Below the pieces are notes generated by a model. The model was not told where the DNA came from and searched no databases. It saw only the letters and a program-made list of their open reading frames with translations. The translations under genes were made by a program, and so were the position numbers. Below are positions 1 through 6,654 of a stretch of 9,539 nucleotides of DNA, in pieces. Source of the DNA: JANXSF01 sp031394025 (GTDB lineage: Bacteria; Acidobacteriota; Terriglobia; Bryobacterales; Bryobacteraceae); contig JANMWO010000107.1 of assembly GCA_031394025.1 (NCBI GenBank), positions 1 to 9,539 of the forward strand. The letters run 5' to 3'. The stretch's first letter is position 1, and each line of letters begins with the position of its first letter.

Positions 1-87
1 GCTGGATACGCTTCGCTGCAACACTTGAAGATATCCGATTGCGGGAAAACTAAATGGCATCGGGCATTTCCGCCTACAAACCCCCGA

Positions 88-143
88 CCACCAAAACCAC
101 AAGCAACCGAATGTAGAGCAGCCACTCTCGCCTGCCAACCCGC
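88..143. repeat. Dispersed-type repeat, copy 1 (56 bp)
   Basis: This 56-bp unit begins CCACCAAAACCACAAGCAAC and ends in TGCCAACCCGC. It matches the unit at 166-221 over its full length without gaps, with five mismatches by my count; start-to-start distance is 78 bp. In this copy the internal inverted repeat is decayed (AGCAGCCA against CGCCTGCC), so it looks like the more degenerate of the pair. I recall similar GGCAGGC-type intergenic repeats from acidobacterial genomes, but cannot confirm the family here. Confidence 0.8.
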
Positions 144-165
144 CACCAAGCTTCCTACAATTCCA

Positions 166-221
166 CCACCAAAACCACAGGCAACCGAATGTGGGGCAGG
201 CACTCTTGCCTGCCAACCCGC
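166..221. repeat. Dispersed-type repeat, copy 2 (56 bp) with perfect internal hairpin
   Basis: This is the second copy of the 56-bp unit. It contains a perfect inverted repeat at 195-214: GGCAGGCA, loop CTCT, TGCCTGCC. Its end merges into the palindrome at 215-230, giving two adjacent hairpins. A much weaker third match (CACCAAAACCAAAGG, then GTGGGCCAGCCTACCCTC) lies at about 249-300. Such palindromic extragenic units can act as RNA-stabilising or transcription-ending structures, or simply be non-autonomous mobile repeats; the sequence does not decide. Confidence 0.8.
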
Positions 222-230
222 TAGCGGGTT
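215..230 (+). terminator. 16-bp perfect palindrome, possible terminator
   Basis: AACCCGCTAGCGGGTT equals its own reverse complement. On the plus strand it is followed by TCTTCC, so the RNA would end its stem in UUUCUU, a modest U-tract. On the minus strand it is followed by the GGCAGGCA hairpin and no U-tract. It could therefore end a plus-strand transcript entering from outside the window, or be part of the repeat unit. The palindrome is certain; the terminator role is not. Confidence 0.35.
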
Positions 231-334
231 TCTTCCAAACCCTCGACCATCACCAAAACCAAAGGACACGGGCGTTCCAAAAGTGGGCCAGCCTACCCTC
301 TCCCCAGCACCATCGTCGCGTCCATCAAAACCTG

Positions 335-1459
335 TCATCTGGTCTGATCCTCAATCAACTTCTTCAAGCGCTGAAATTCCGAACGCTCCACCGCAGCTTC
401 TTTCACACGGCCAGCCTTGGTGTAAGCCGAAGCCAGTGCGATCCGCACCTGTGGGCTTGTCGGTTCCAGCTTGACTGCCAATTCCAACTCCTGAATGCCG
501 CGGGTTAAATCCATCCCACTATCAGCAAGTGCGCGACCAAGAACCACATGGCTGGTGAAATTGGACGGTGCCAGTGCAACAGCTTCCTCACCCAGGCGAA
601 CGGCTAAGCCAGGTTCACCACGAGTTAAATATTCCATGGCCAGCAATACCCTTGATGGTAAGTGGTTGGGCTGCACTTCAATTTCTTTTTGAAGAATGAC
701 AATAGCCAGCGCCGGATCGGCACCAATCAGCAAAGCTCCGTATGCGAAATGAAGGTTGGGAGTGGTGGGAAAGTCTTGGATAATCGAATCGAACTGCCGG
801 ACGGCTTCAGCAGTGCGACGATTAGCCGCAGTAAGCACCGCCCGCCCCACCCGGTAAACCACTTCCCGATCTTCCACCGGAAGCTCAGCAGGGAAGATGC
901 TCATACGAAGAGTAGCGATCCCCGCAGCCTCAATTATTTTGGGATCTAGCGGTTCCCTGTTGGCGAAGATATTCAAGATCTTCATCGCCCGTTCAAAATT
1001 TTCATCCTTGGTGTAGAGCAACGCCGCATGATAACTGGCCACATCGGTCAGGGCTTCTCCACGGGGTAAACCCAAGCGCTCCGCTTGAATCAAGGCCGAT
1101 AAAGCACCTGCATAATCCTGCACCTGGTACAGACACAGGCCAAGAATTGCGGCACCATTCGAAACTTCTGGAGCCAACTTCGCAAATTGGGTCATGGCCC
1201 CAATGCAATCTTTCGGCTCATCCCGCTCGTAGTGAAGTGTGCCTAAAAAATACCAGCCTTCGGCCCATTGTGGTTGTGTTTTTACACCTTGGCGATACAG
1301 TGTGACCGCATCGTCCAGGCGGCCTGCCAGACGGGCTTCTGTAGCTTTTGCGGCAATGGCCGGTGCAATAGCCGGGTTCAACGGTTTAACGGAAGCGGCT
1401 GGAACTTTCCGTACGTTCCCCTGAAAAGCAAGCAGCAGTAACAGTGGGGCAAGTGTCAT
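335..1459 (-). CDS. Exported tetratricopeptide-repeat protein (374 aa), second gene of TPR operon
   Basis: A probable periplasmic or membrane-attached TPR protein; TPRs are helical-hairpin scaffolds for protein binding, and no catalytic domain is visible. The N-terminus (MTLAPLLLLLAFQGNV) is a short hydrophobic stretch that could be a signal peptide, though it lacks a basic n-region and a clear cleavage motif. TPR-like helix pairs are seen at about residues 38-97 (GRLDDAVTLYRQGVKTQPQW is a good match), 101-131, 214-263 and 264-350 (LEPTSPQVRIALASAYTKAG near the end); the middle (170-210) is poorly conserved. The ATG overlaps the stop of the upstream gene in ATGA (1456-1459), so the two are probably translationally coupled. 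The partner and pathway are unknown. The closest architectural relative in the window is its operon neighbour. Confidence 0.85.
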   Translation of the reverse strand: MTLAPLLLLLAFQGNVRKVPAASVKPLNPAIAPAIAAKATEARLAGRLDDAVTLYRQGVKTQPQWAEGWYFLGTLHYERDEPKDCIGAMTQFAKLAPEVSNGAAILGLCLYQVQDYAGALSALIQAERLGLPRGEALTDVASYHAALLYTKDENFERAMKILNIFANREPLDPKIIEAAGIATLRMSIFPAELPVEDREVVYRVGRAVLTAANRRTAEAVRQFDSIIQDFPTTPNLHFAYGALLIGADPALAIVILQKEIEVQPNHLPSRVLLAMEYLTRGEPGLAVRLGEEAVALAPSNFTSHVVLGRALADSGMDLTRGIQELELAVKLEPTSPQVRIALASAYTKAGRVKEAAVERSEFQRLKKLIEDQTR

Positions 1460-2562
1460 TGCACCGCCTGACCTTTCGGTTGTTTCTCCTGCGCTTCAGC
1501 GTTCAGGCGCTGCACCACACTGCGCTGTTTGTCCCCGTCGTCCTTACGCTTCAAGCGGTAATAAACGGTGGCCAGCGTCACATGCGCTTCAGTAAAATTG
1601 GGTGCTTCGTTAACAATGCTTTCCAGTTCCACACGCGCTGGCTCCAATTCGCCTTGGGCCAACTGGATGGATGAGATTTGATAGCGAACGCCAATATCAC
1701 CATTCCGGGCACGTAAGGCCCGCTTCAGATAACCGAGTGCGCCCTCTAAATCCTCATCTTGTTTATGGATCACTCCCAATTGAAGATTGCACACAAAATC
1801 GTTGGGGTTTTGCCGCAATTCGGCTTCAAACGCCGCGCTGGCTTTGGGCGTATCGCCGGTAGCCATCAACGCTTGTCCCAGGTTGGTGTTCACTGTGGGC
1901 AACTCAGGATTCAACAATGCAGCCCTTTGAAAATCCTTCAACGCGTTGGGAAAATCTCCGATAGAGAATTTGCTGGTTCCCATGAGCAGTAGCGCTTCAG
2001 CCGTTTCCCCTTTACTAAGGATCTTGTCCAGTTGACGCTGACCATCGTCCACACGCTTTTCCCGCAACAGCGCCATTCCCAAAACATAGGCCAGACCCAG
2101 ATCATCGGGGGCATTGGCCGCAGGCGCTTCCAGTAATTTGATGGCCCGTTGATTATCGCCCATCTGCAGATAGGTGTCGCCCAGCAGAAGAGTCACTTGC
2201 GGTTGTTCGCCCACCAGTGCACGCAAAGCCGAAAGCTCCTTTGAGGCAGCGGGAAAATCGCCAGTTTTGTAGTAAGCCAAAGCCAGATTGTAAGAAATCC
2301 CAGGATTGGTTGGAGCGGACTTCAGCGCCAGTTTGTACTCAATGATGGCAGTATCAAAAAAACCTTGCTTGGCAAGCACCACGCCCAGGTTCGCTCGAGC
2401 TTCAAACGCAGCGGGCTTCTTTTTTAGATATTCACGATAGTGCACAACAGCCTGATCCAGATTCCCAGCCTGGTGTGCTTCCAGCCCCAGTTTCCAATCT
2501 GCATCCATCTGCTGGGCCAGCAGCGCGCAGATGCCGAAACTTAGAATCAGAATCCGTTTCAC
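1456..2562 (-). CDS. Exported tetratricopeptide-repeat protein (368 aa), first gene of TPR operon
   Basis: This TPR protein carries roughly ten consecutive TPR units from about residue 22 to 350. Typical matches are AHQAGNLDQAVVHYREYLKK (29-48), ANLGVVLAKQGFFDTAIIEY (57-76) and GDFPNALKDFQRAALLNPE (202-220). The N-terminus MKRILILSFGICALLAQ has a basic n-region and hydrophobic core, so export is likely. The start is GTG (2562-2560); no good ribosome-binding site precedes it, and a TAGAAT box ends only six bases upstream, so a leaderless message is possible. It leads a two-gene operon with the TPR gene at 335-1459. It lies 131 bp downstream of the Oar-like gene on the same strand, separated by a likely terminator. 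TPR proteins of this kind often assist outer-membrane or secretion complexes, but nothing here assigns a specific role. Confidence 0.88.
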   Translation of the reverse strand: MKRILILSFGICALLAQQMDADWKLGLEAHQAGNLDQAVVHYREYLKKKPAAFEARANLGVVLAKQGFFDTAIIEYKLALKSAPTNPGISYNLALAYYKTGDFPAASKELSALRALVGEQPQVTLLLGDTYLQMGDNQRAIKLLEAPAANAPDDLGLAYVLGMALLREKRVDDGQRQLDKILSKGETAEALLLMGTSKFSIGDFPNALKDFQRAALLNPELPTVNTNLGQALMATGDTPKASAAFEAELRQNPNDFVCNLQLGVIHKQDEDLEGALGYLKRALRARNGDIGVRYQISSIQLAQGELEPARVELESIVNEAPNFTEAHVTLATVYYRLKRKDDGDKQRSVVQRLNAEAQEKQPKGQAVQ

Positions 2563-2568
2563 TGCTTT

Positions 2569-2597
2569 ATTCTAGCGCCTCAACAGCGAAAGAGGAG
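2569..2597 (-). promoter_or_regulatory. Possible promoter of the TPR operon
   Basis: On the minus strand TAGAAT (2574-2569) resembles a -10 box, placing the transcription start at or very near the GTG at 2562. No acceptable -35 box is present at the usual distance (the hexamer there is CTCCTC, inside the terminator hairpin). The same octamer GCTAGAAT forms the -10 of the malectin-domain gene. Support is weak; read-through from the Oar-like gene is the alternative. Confidence 0.3.
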
Positions 2598-2615
2598 GCG
2601 TCTTCACGCCCCCTC
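2588..2615 (-). terminator. Likely intrinsic terminator of the Oar-like gene
   Basis: As minus-strand RNA this folds into a 10-bp stem, GAGGGGGCGU with ACGCCUCCUC, closed by the tetraloop GAAG and followed by UUUCG. The fifth pair is G:U. On the plus strand the same position is an A-C mismatch, so the structure favours the minus strand. It lies about 80 bases after the Oar-like stop codon and just before the TPR operon, which suits a terminator. The U-tract is short, so termination may be partial. Confidence 0.55.
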
Positions 2616-2647
2616 CTGACTGCATTATTTTTATTACACTTGCATTG

Positions 2648-2675
2648 TGAAGGCAGACGATTTCACCTGCCTTCA
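2648..2675. repeat. 9-bp inverted repeat after the Oar-like gene
   Basis: TGAAGGCAG and CTGCCTTCA form a perfect 9-bp stem around a 10-base loop (2657-2666). It begins about 18 bases beyond the stop codon on the minus strand. No U-tract follows on the minus strand, so it is more likely a 3'-end stabilising hairpin or a Rho-linked structure than a classical terminator. It may work together with the hairpin at 2588-2615. Confidence 0.5.
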
Positions 2676-2693
2676 TTATTTCGACTGTCTGTT

Positions 2694-5600
2694 CTAGAAG
2701 TAGAACTTCAGGGTTAACATCACGATTCGACGACCTTGTTTTTCAGTAGCGGTACCGAAAAGCGGGTTGTTAAGTTGACTTGTTTTAGGGTCAAATGCTA
2801 GCCGCGTATTCTGTCCATCGTTGCGGAAAGAATAGAGCGGATGATTCAGGAAGTTGTACGCATTGAATCGGAACTGAACGCGCTTGGATTCACTGATGGT
2901 AATGTTCTTGTACAATCCAAGATCACTATTAAAGAAGGCCGGTCCGAATACTTCTGGGAGAACCGTCCCGCCATTTTGGTTGCGCTGCGTAGGCAGTGAG
3001 AAGCAGGAGCCGTTGATGAACTGGTTGGTTTTAAGGCCACTGCTGGGATCGCACTTCAGAATTGGCGTCACTTGAATAGAGGGTGTTCCAAATACTGAGA
3101 TGGATGAGATGCTATCGCCATTGGCCAATGTTGCGCCGTTGTAATTGGCGTTGAAAGTGCCGCCCGTGTTGGCCGTCAAATTCACACCACTTTGCACTTG
3201 GGTAATGCCACTGAACTGCCAACCGTTGATCATGCCCTTGGCGAACTTGGGTCCGTTCTTGATGAAGGCAGGCAATTCAAACGAATAAGCGGCGTTGAAT
3301 ACATGGCGCCGATCATTAGCTGTTGGGCCGTAGTTGTTACGTAAATTAAATTCATCGTAGTTGCCCACAATGCCCAGGCTTTTGCCGTAGGAATAATTCG
3401 TGTTGATGTTGTACCGACCTTTGTTTCTGATCCAGGTCGCTTGCAGCGCATTGTAGTTTTGATACAACGTGTGTTGAGCAATCGCCAGATCCTGATATCC
3501 CTGATATCTGCGGGTTGAATCAATCTGTGTCTGATCCAGATTGGTAATGTTGGCGAAGCGGAACAATGCTCCGGCTGGCACAGCGTTGGGGTTGATTCCT
3601 GCAGTAATCGCACCAGGATTGGAACGGTTCAACAGGTTGTCACTCTTGTTGCCAACATAAGCCACTTCAAGAAGGCTTGAGAATGGCAAGCGCTGACTGA
3701 GCGTTAAACTATAGCTCTGAGTACGACCACGTTTATCATCATTGGGATTCACTCCAGCGGCCAGAGTGGGCAGATCCCCAGTGACTTTTGTTGCAGCAAT
3801 GTCTTTGAAAGTGGTGTTGTTCAAACCTGCGCTTCTAACACCAGCAGAAACATCCAGCCCCACCGTGAATTGATAATCGGTGAAGAAGAACTGACCCCAA
3901 CCGCCACGAAGGATAGTCTTCCCCTTGCCAGCTAAATCGTAGGCGAAGCCGAAGCGAGGTGCCGGATACAGGAACTTGGTACCAAAACCGCTGTTCCGCG
4001 TATCTTTATTTGCCCCGTTCCAACTGAATCCGTTGAAATTTGTGCTGCCTTGACCTTGCTTATACAGAGCCGGATCAAAGACGGCGAAGCCAAAGCCTTC
4101 ACGATCATACCAAGCACCCAAATGCGATAGACGCAATCCAAGATTGACTGTCAACCGACGAGTAACTTTCCAATCGTCCTGTACGAACACTTCAAAAATA
4201 TGTCCACCGATATTATTCAGGCGGTTGAATTTCTGTTCTCCGTAGTTGGCAATGTTGCCAGTCAGCAAATCTGCATAAGCGCTGCCGCTGGAATTACCAC
4301 CCCAGTTAGCAAATGCCGCAATGCCGTTGGTGTTGCCGTTTGCGGGCTGATTGTTAATTACGTATTCATAGAAACCACCCAGCTTGGTGGTATGAGTGCC
4401 CCAAACTTTGCTGATCTTGTCAGAGAAGGTGGGCAGATATTTGTCGGCGAAAAGGCCACGGGCACCGCCAACTTCAAAACCGCCAGGATTGATTACAGAA
4501 GCGAATTCACCACCCCATCCGGTGATGGAAGGAATCTGCTTTACTCCGTTCTTGAACAGACCGGGGAAACCGGCGCCAACAGTGGCGCGATCTACTTTAG
4601 TAGGATCGTCAAACACATTTGGGAATTTGATTGTTGTAAAGCCGAAAACAAATTCGTTGGTCATGGTGGGGCTAAACACTTTGGTTAAGCCAACGGAAAT
4701 ACTGTCGGATCGGTTCTTACCCACAATCGGCGTTGGATAGGGAACCTGCTGCGGATTCCGCCACCACAGGCCGATGGGGAACTGCAGCTTTTCATTCTGG
4801 AAATTGTAACGGACAAACAGCTTGGTGTTATCGCTGATGTTGAAGTCCATTTTTGTGTTTAACTGACGGCTATCCTGGCTGAAGACGGCTTGGGTAGCAT
4901 AGTTGTAACCGCCGGTCTTGTTCGGGTCGGCATTTGGCAGTGGAAGAGTGTTCACCAAAGCCTTACCAACTGGATCCAACTGGTTGGAAGGGATGATTCC
5001 GTTCGGATATAGAGCTTGGCTAGCCGCGCTCAATTGCTGGGCACCGATGCCGGAAGCTGTAATGTACTGTCCACCTACTAAGCCTTCAATCTTGCGCAGT
5101 TCGGTTTCGCTGAAGTTTCCTCCACGCATGCCAGTGGTGGGTACGGTGGCGCGAATCAGGCCGGTATCCAATGTTTGGAAGAAGTTTTCAAAACCGACGA
5201 AGAAGAACAGTTTGTCGCGCTTTTCGTTGAATTTGGTGCCTGGGATCAAAACCGGTCCACTAAATGTGCCGCCTGGGAAAAAGTACTTGTTTTCCGGTTT
5301 GGGGAGACTTAAACGATTGTTCAACCAGTCATTGGAGTTCAGAGCAAAGTGACGTGCGGAAAGGTAAGCGCTTCCATGGTAGTTCTTGCCGCCAGACCGG
5401 CCCACCGAACTGACCACAGCCGGACCCTTGGAATTTTCCGCTGAAAAGTTAGATGTTAAAACGGTGAACTCTTCAATGAACTCCGTGTTGGGATTGACGG
5501 GAGTGGCGCAATTGCAGCCAGGGTCGGAAACGTGTGCTCCGTCAGCGGTAATGTCCAGACTGCCAGTAGGCAATCCATTGTTGGAAAAGGCTCCGTTAAA

Positions 5601-6194
5601 AGGACTTTGACTGCCACCATCGCCGTTGCCGTTAATCCCTATGGTTTCACCGGTGAAATTCGTACGATTTTCTGTACCCGTTCCAGCGATGGAAAAGCCC
5701 GGGAGAATTTTGATGAACTCAGCAGCGTTGCGGCTTACCACAGCAAAGTTTTCCATCTCTCTGCGGGTTAGAGTGGAGGATTTTTCACCAGAGGCGGTTG
5801 GAACTGTTTCCACCTCAGCAACAACCATGATGTTGTCAACGGTTGTTCCCACTTTTAAGTCGATATTAATGTTTCGGGTTTCACCGCCGGTGAAGGCGAG
5901 GCCTGTTCCCTTATAAGAGGTGAAGCCGCTGGCTTCAATTGTGATTTCGTAGCCCGTCCCGACTGGAACCGAACCGATAGTGAAGAAGCCGTCCTGATTG
6001 GAAACTGTTCGGCGGATTGCACCACTGGCTGAATTTTTCAGTGAGATTTTAGCGTTTGGAACCACTGCTTGGGATGGATCGGTTACGGTGCCGAGCAGGG
6101 TGGCAAAAACACTTTGTGCGTTGCTGGGTACAGACGTGATGACAGCCAACGCGAGAATTGCTGCCCAACGACTTTGTTGTTTAGTTCTGTTCAT
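2694..6194 (-). CDS. Oar-like TonB-dependent-receptor family outer-membrane protein (1166 aa)
   Basis: A large outer-membrane beta-barrel protein of the Oar/SusC-like group common in Acidobacteria, expected to take up or bind an oligomeric nutrient. Numbering from the chosen start: signal peptide 1-26 (basic n-region NRTKQQSR, core WAAILALAVITSV, cleavage after SNA), carboxypeptidase-regulatory-like beta domain about 29-118 (LLGTVTDPSQAVVPNAKI at 33-50, DGFFTIGSVPVG at 68-79), plug-like region about 120-280 (TEFIEEFTVLTSNFSAE, then GRSGGKNYHGSAY), barrel from about 300 to the end, finishing in LKFYF with the terminal aromatic residue expected for Bam-dependent barrels. No TonB box is evident. 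I chose ATG 6194 because AAAGG (6200-6204) sits five bases upstream; the longer reading from TTG 6233 adds 13 residues before the signal peptide. The substrate cannot be read from the sequence. It is transcribed divergently from the malectin-domain regulator. Confidence 0.9.
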   Translation of the reverse strand: MNRTKQQSRWAAILALAVITSVPSNAQSVFATLLGTVTDPSQAVVPNAKISLKNSASGAIRRTVSNQDGFFTIGSVPVGTGYEITIEASGFTSYKGTGLAFTGGETRNINIDLKVGTTVDNIMVVAEVETVPTASGEKSSTLTRREMENFAVVSRNAAEFIKILPGFSIAGTGTENRTNFTGETIGINGNGDGGSQSPFNGAFSNNGLPTGSLDITADGAHVSDPGCNCATPVNPNTEFIEEFTVLTSNFSAENSKGPAVVSSVGRSGGKNYHGSAYLSARHFALNSNDWLNNRLSLPKPENKYFFPGGTFSGPVLIPGTKFNEKRDKLFFFVGFENFFQTLDTGLIRATVPTTGMRGGNFSETELRKIEGLVGGQYITASGIGAQQLSAASQALYPNGIIPSNQLDPVGKALVNTLPLPNADPNKTGGYNYATQAVFSQDSRQLNTKMDFNISDNTKLFVRYNFQNEKLQFPIGLWWRNPQQVPYPTPIVGKNRSDSISVGLTKVFSPTMTNEFVFGFTTIKFPNVFDDPTKVDRATVGAGFPGLFKNGVKQIPSITGWGGEFASVINPGGFEVGGARGLFADKYLPTFSDKISKVWGTHTTKLGGFYEYVINNQPANGNTNGIAAFANWGGNSSGSAYADLLTGNIANYGEQKFNRLNNIGGHIFEVFVQDDWKVTRRLTVNLGLRLSHLGAWYDREGFGFAVFDPALYKQGQGSTNFNGFSWNGANKDTRNSGFGTKFLYPAPRFGFAYDLAGKGKTILRGGWGQFFFTDYQFTVGLDVSAGVRSAGLNNTTFKDIAATKVTGDLPTLAAGVNPNDDKRGRTQSYSLTLSQRLPFSSLLEVAYVGNKSDNLLNRSNPGAITAGINPNAVPAGALFRFANITNLDQTQIDSTRRYQGYQDLAIAQHTLYQNYNALQATWIRNKGRYNINTNYSYGKSLGIVGNYDEFNLRNNYGPTANDRRHVFNAAYSFELPAFIKNGPKFAKGMINGWQFSGITQVQSGVNLTANTGGTFNANYNGATLANGDSISSISVFGTPSIQVTPILKCDPSSGLKTNQFINGSCFSLPTQRNQNGGTVLPEVFGPAFFNSDLGLYKNITISESKRVQFRFNAYNFLNHPLYSFRNDGQNTRLAFDPKTSQLNNPLFGTATEKQGRRIVMLTLKFYF

Positions 6195-6199
6195 AAAGA

Positions 6200-6204
6200 C
6201 CTTT
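6200..6204 (-). promoter_or_regulatory. Ribosome-binding site fixing the Oar-like start
   Basis: AAAGG on the minus strand, five bases before ATG 6194. It decides in favour of this start over the upstream in-frame TTG at 6233, which would also spoil the signal peptide. Confidence 0.65.
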
Positions 6205-6252
6205 GCCTTTTGGAAGTTACGGAAGCTAGCCAAAATGGAAATAGCTTGTAGG

Positions 6253-6281
6253 AGTATATCTACTGAGTACTATGCGCACAA
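6253..6281 (-). promoter_or_regulatory. Promoter of the Oar-like gene
   Basis: On the minus strand TTGTGC (6281-6276) and TATACT (6258-6253) are separated by 17 bases. The -10 matches the consensus at five of six positions; the -35 keeps the TTG core only. The predicted start of transcription is near 6246, giving a leader of about 50 bases that contains the AAAGG ribosome-binding site. The weak -35 would fit a promoter needing an activator. Confidence 0.5.
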
Positions 6282-6582
6282 GCCTTTTGGGGTTATGCAG
6301 GTGCAACGCGGCAGTTAATTTAGTAAGTAGCTTGTTTGCATATACTTAAATGGAACATGTAACGTGTCTACACCACTTGGAACAATGTTAATCGATTCTA
6401 CAGGGCCAAACTATCGAGAATTGTGTTGTTGGTTATTGGGCAACGGCTCTTGGGACGCTTGGATATTGATTCCAAGTCATCCGTTAAACAACTTAGTTTC
6501 TTTGGCTTACTGGATTTTGACTCAAAGTTGAATAAATGAAGAATTGTTAGCCTTCGGGGTCCCTTTGGATACGAGAAACACC
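6282..6582. other. Divergent intergenic control region, no gene seen
   Basis: No convincing coding frame on either strand. The stretch is A/T-richer than the flanking genes. It contains a 6-bp inverted repeat, CTTGGA and TCCAAG, at 6458-6476 with a 7-base loop, and an ACATGT palindrome near 6355. A related CTTGGA half-site lies near 6376 (CACTTGGAACAATG). A minus-strand open frame at 6398-6613 has no ribosome-binding site and overlaps the promoter elements of the plus-strand gene. At over 300 bases it is longer than two simple promoters require. Confidence 0.5.
6458..6476. repeat. Short inverted repeat in the divergent region
   Basis: CTTGGA, 7-base spacer, TCCAAG. This dyad is the size of a regulator site, and a CTTGGA half-site also occurs near 6376. 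It lies between the two divergent promoters. A chance origin is quite possible for 6-bp arms. Confidence 0.3.
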
Positions 6583-6603
6583 ACGTTAACGCTACGTTAA
6601 CGC
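6583..6603. promoter_or_regulatory. Twin CGTTAACG operator-like site
   Basis: ACGTTAACGC occurs at 6583-6592 and again at 6594-6603. Each copy contains the perfect palindrome CGTTAACG (6584-6591 and 6595-6602). The copies are 11 bp apart, one turn of the helix, so both would face the same side. They sit immediately upstream of the -35 position of the malectin-gene promoter (about -43 to -62 from the predicted start), a usual place for an activator or for an autoregulator. The bound protein is unknown; the divergent gene's own winged-helix-like domain is a candidate. Confidence 0.55.
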
Positions 6604-6607
6604 AGGG

Positions 6608-6638
6608 TTGCAAATCAATGATATGGTTATGCTAGAAT
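6608..6638 (+). promoter_or_regulatory. Extended -10 promoter of the malectin-domain regulator gene
   Basis: TGCTAGAAT (6630-6638) is an extended -10 element (TG, one base, TAGAAT). A TTGCAA at 6608-6613 could serve as a weak -35 with a long 19-base spacer. The predicted start of transcription is about 6645, which lies after the ATG at 6643 and so argues for the ATG at 6655 as the real start. Confidence 0.5.
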
Positions 6639-6644
6639 CCCCAT

Positions 6645-6652
6645 GGGGGGAG
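6645..6652 (+). promoter_or_regulatory. Ribosome-binding site GGGGGGAG
   Basis: A purine run ending in GGAG lies just before ATG 6655. It overlaps the upstream in-frame ATG at 6643, which has no such site of its own. This, with the promoter position, supports translation from 6655. Confidence 0.5.
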
Positions 6653-6654
6653 TT

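Larger units (their letters stand above)
1..334. other. Gene-free, repeat-bearing region downstream of the TPR operon
   Basis: I see no convincing gene here. The stretch is C- and A-rich on the plus strand and is built around a repeated unit (88-143 and 166-221), a degenerate third unit near 249-300, and a 16-bp palindrome at 215-230. A plus-strand open frame runs through it from a TTG at 25, but its peptide is only the translated repeat (two copies of a PKPQATEC motif) and it continues into the antisense of the TPR gene. No clear U-tract terminator for the minus-strand TPR operon was found. Confidence 0.6.

Noticed and set aside
25..474. 149-aa plus-strand open frame with a repeated PKPQATEC peptide
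   Set aside because: The peptide repeat is just the 56-bp DNA repeat translated; the start is TTG without a ribosome-binding site, and the second half is antisense to the TPR gene.
4200..4688. 162-aa plus-strand open frame
   Set aside because: It lies wholly antisense inside the Oar-like gene, whose protein is well supported through this stretch; no independent start signal or family resemblance.
6195..6233. TTG at 6233 as the start of the Oar-like protein
   Set aside because: It would put 13 residues ahead of a normal signal peptide; ATG 6194 has AAAGG at the right distance.
6398..6613. 71-aa minus-strand open frame in the divergent control region
   Set aside because: No ribosome-binding site, no recognisable domain, and it covers the CGTTAACG sites and part of the plus-strand promoter.
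6643..6654. ATG at 6643 as the start of the malectin-domain regulator
   Set aside because: The predicted transcription start (about 6645) is after it, and the GGGGGGAG ribosome-binding site serves the ATG at 6655.
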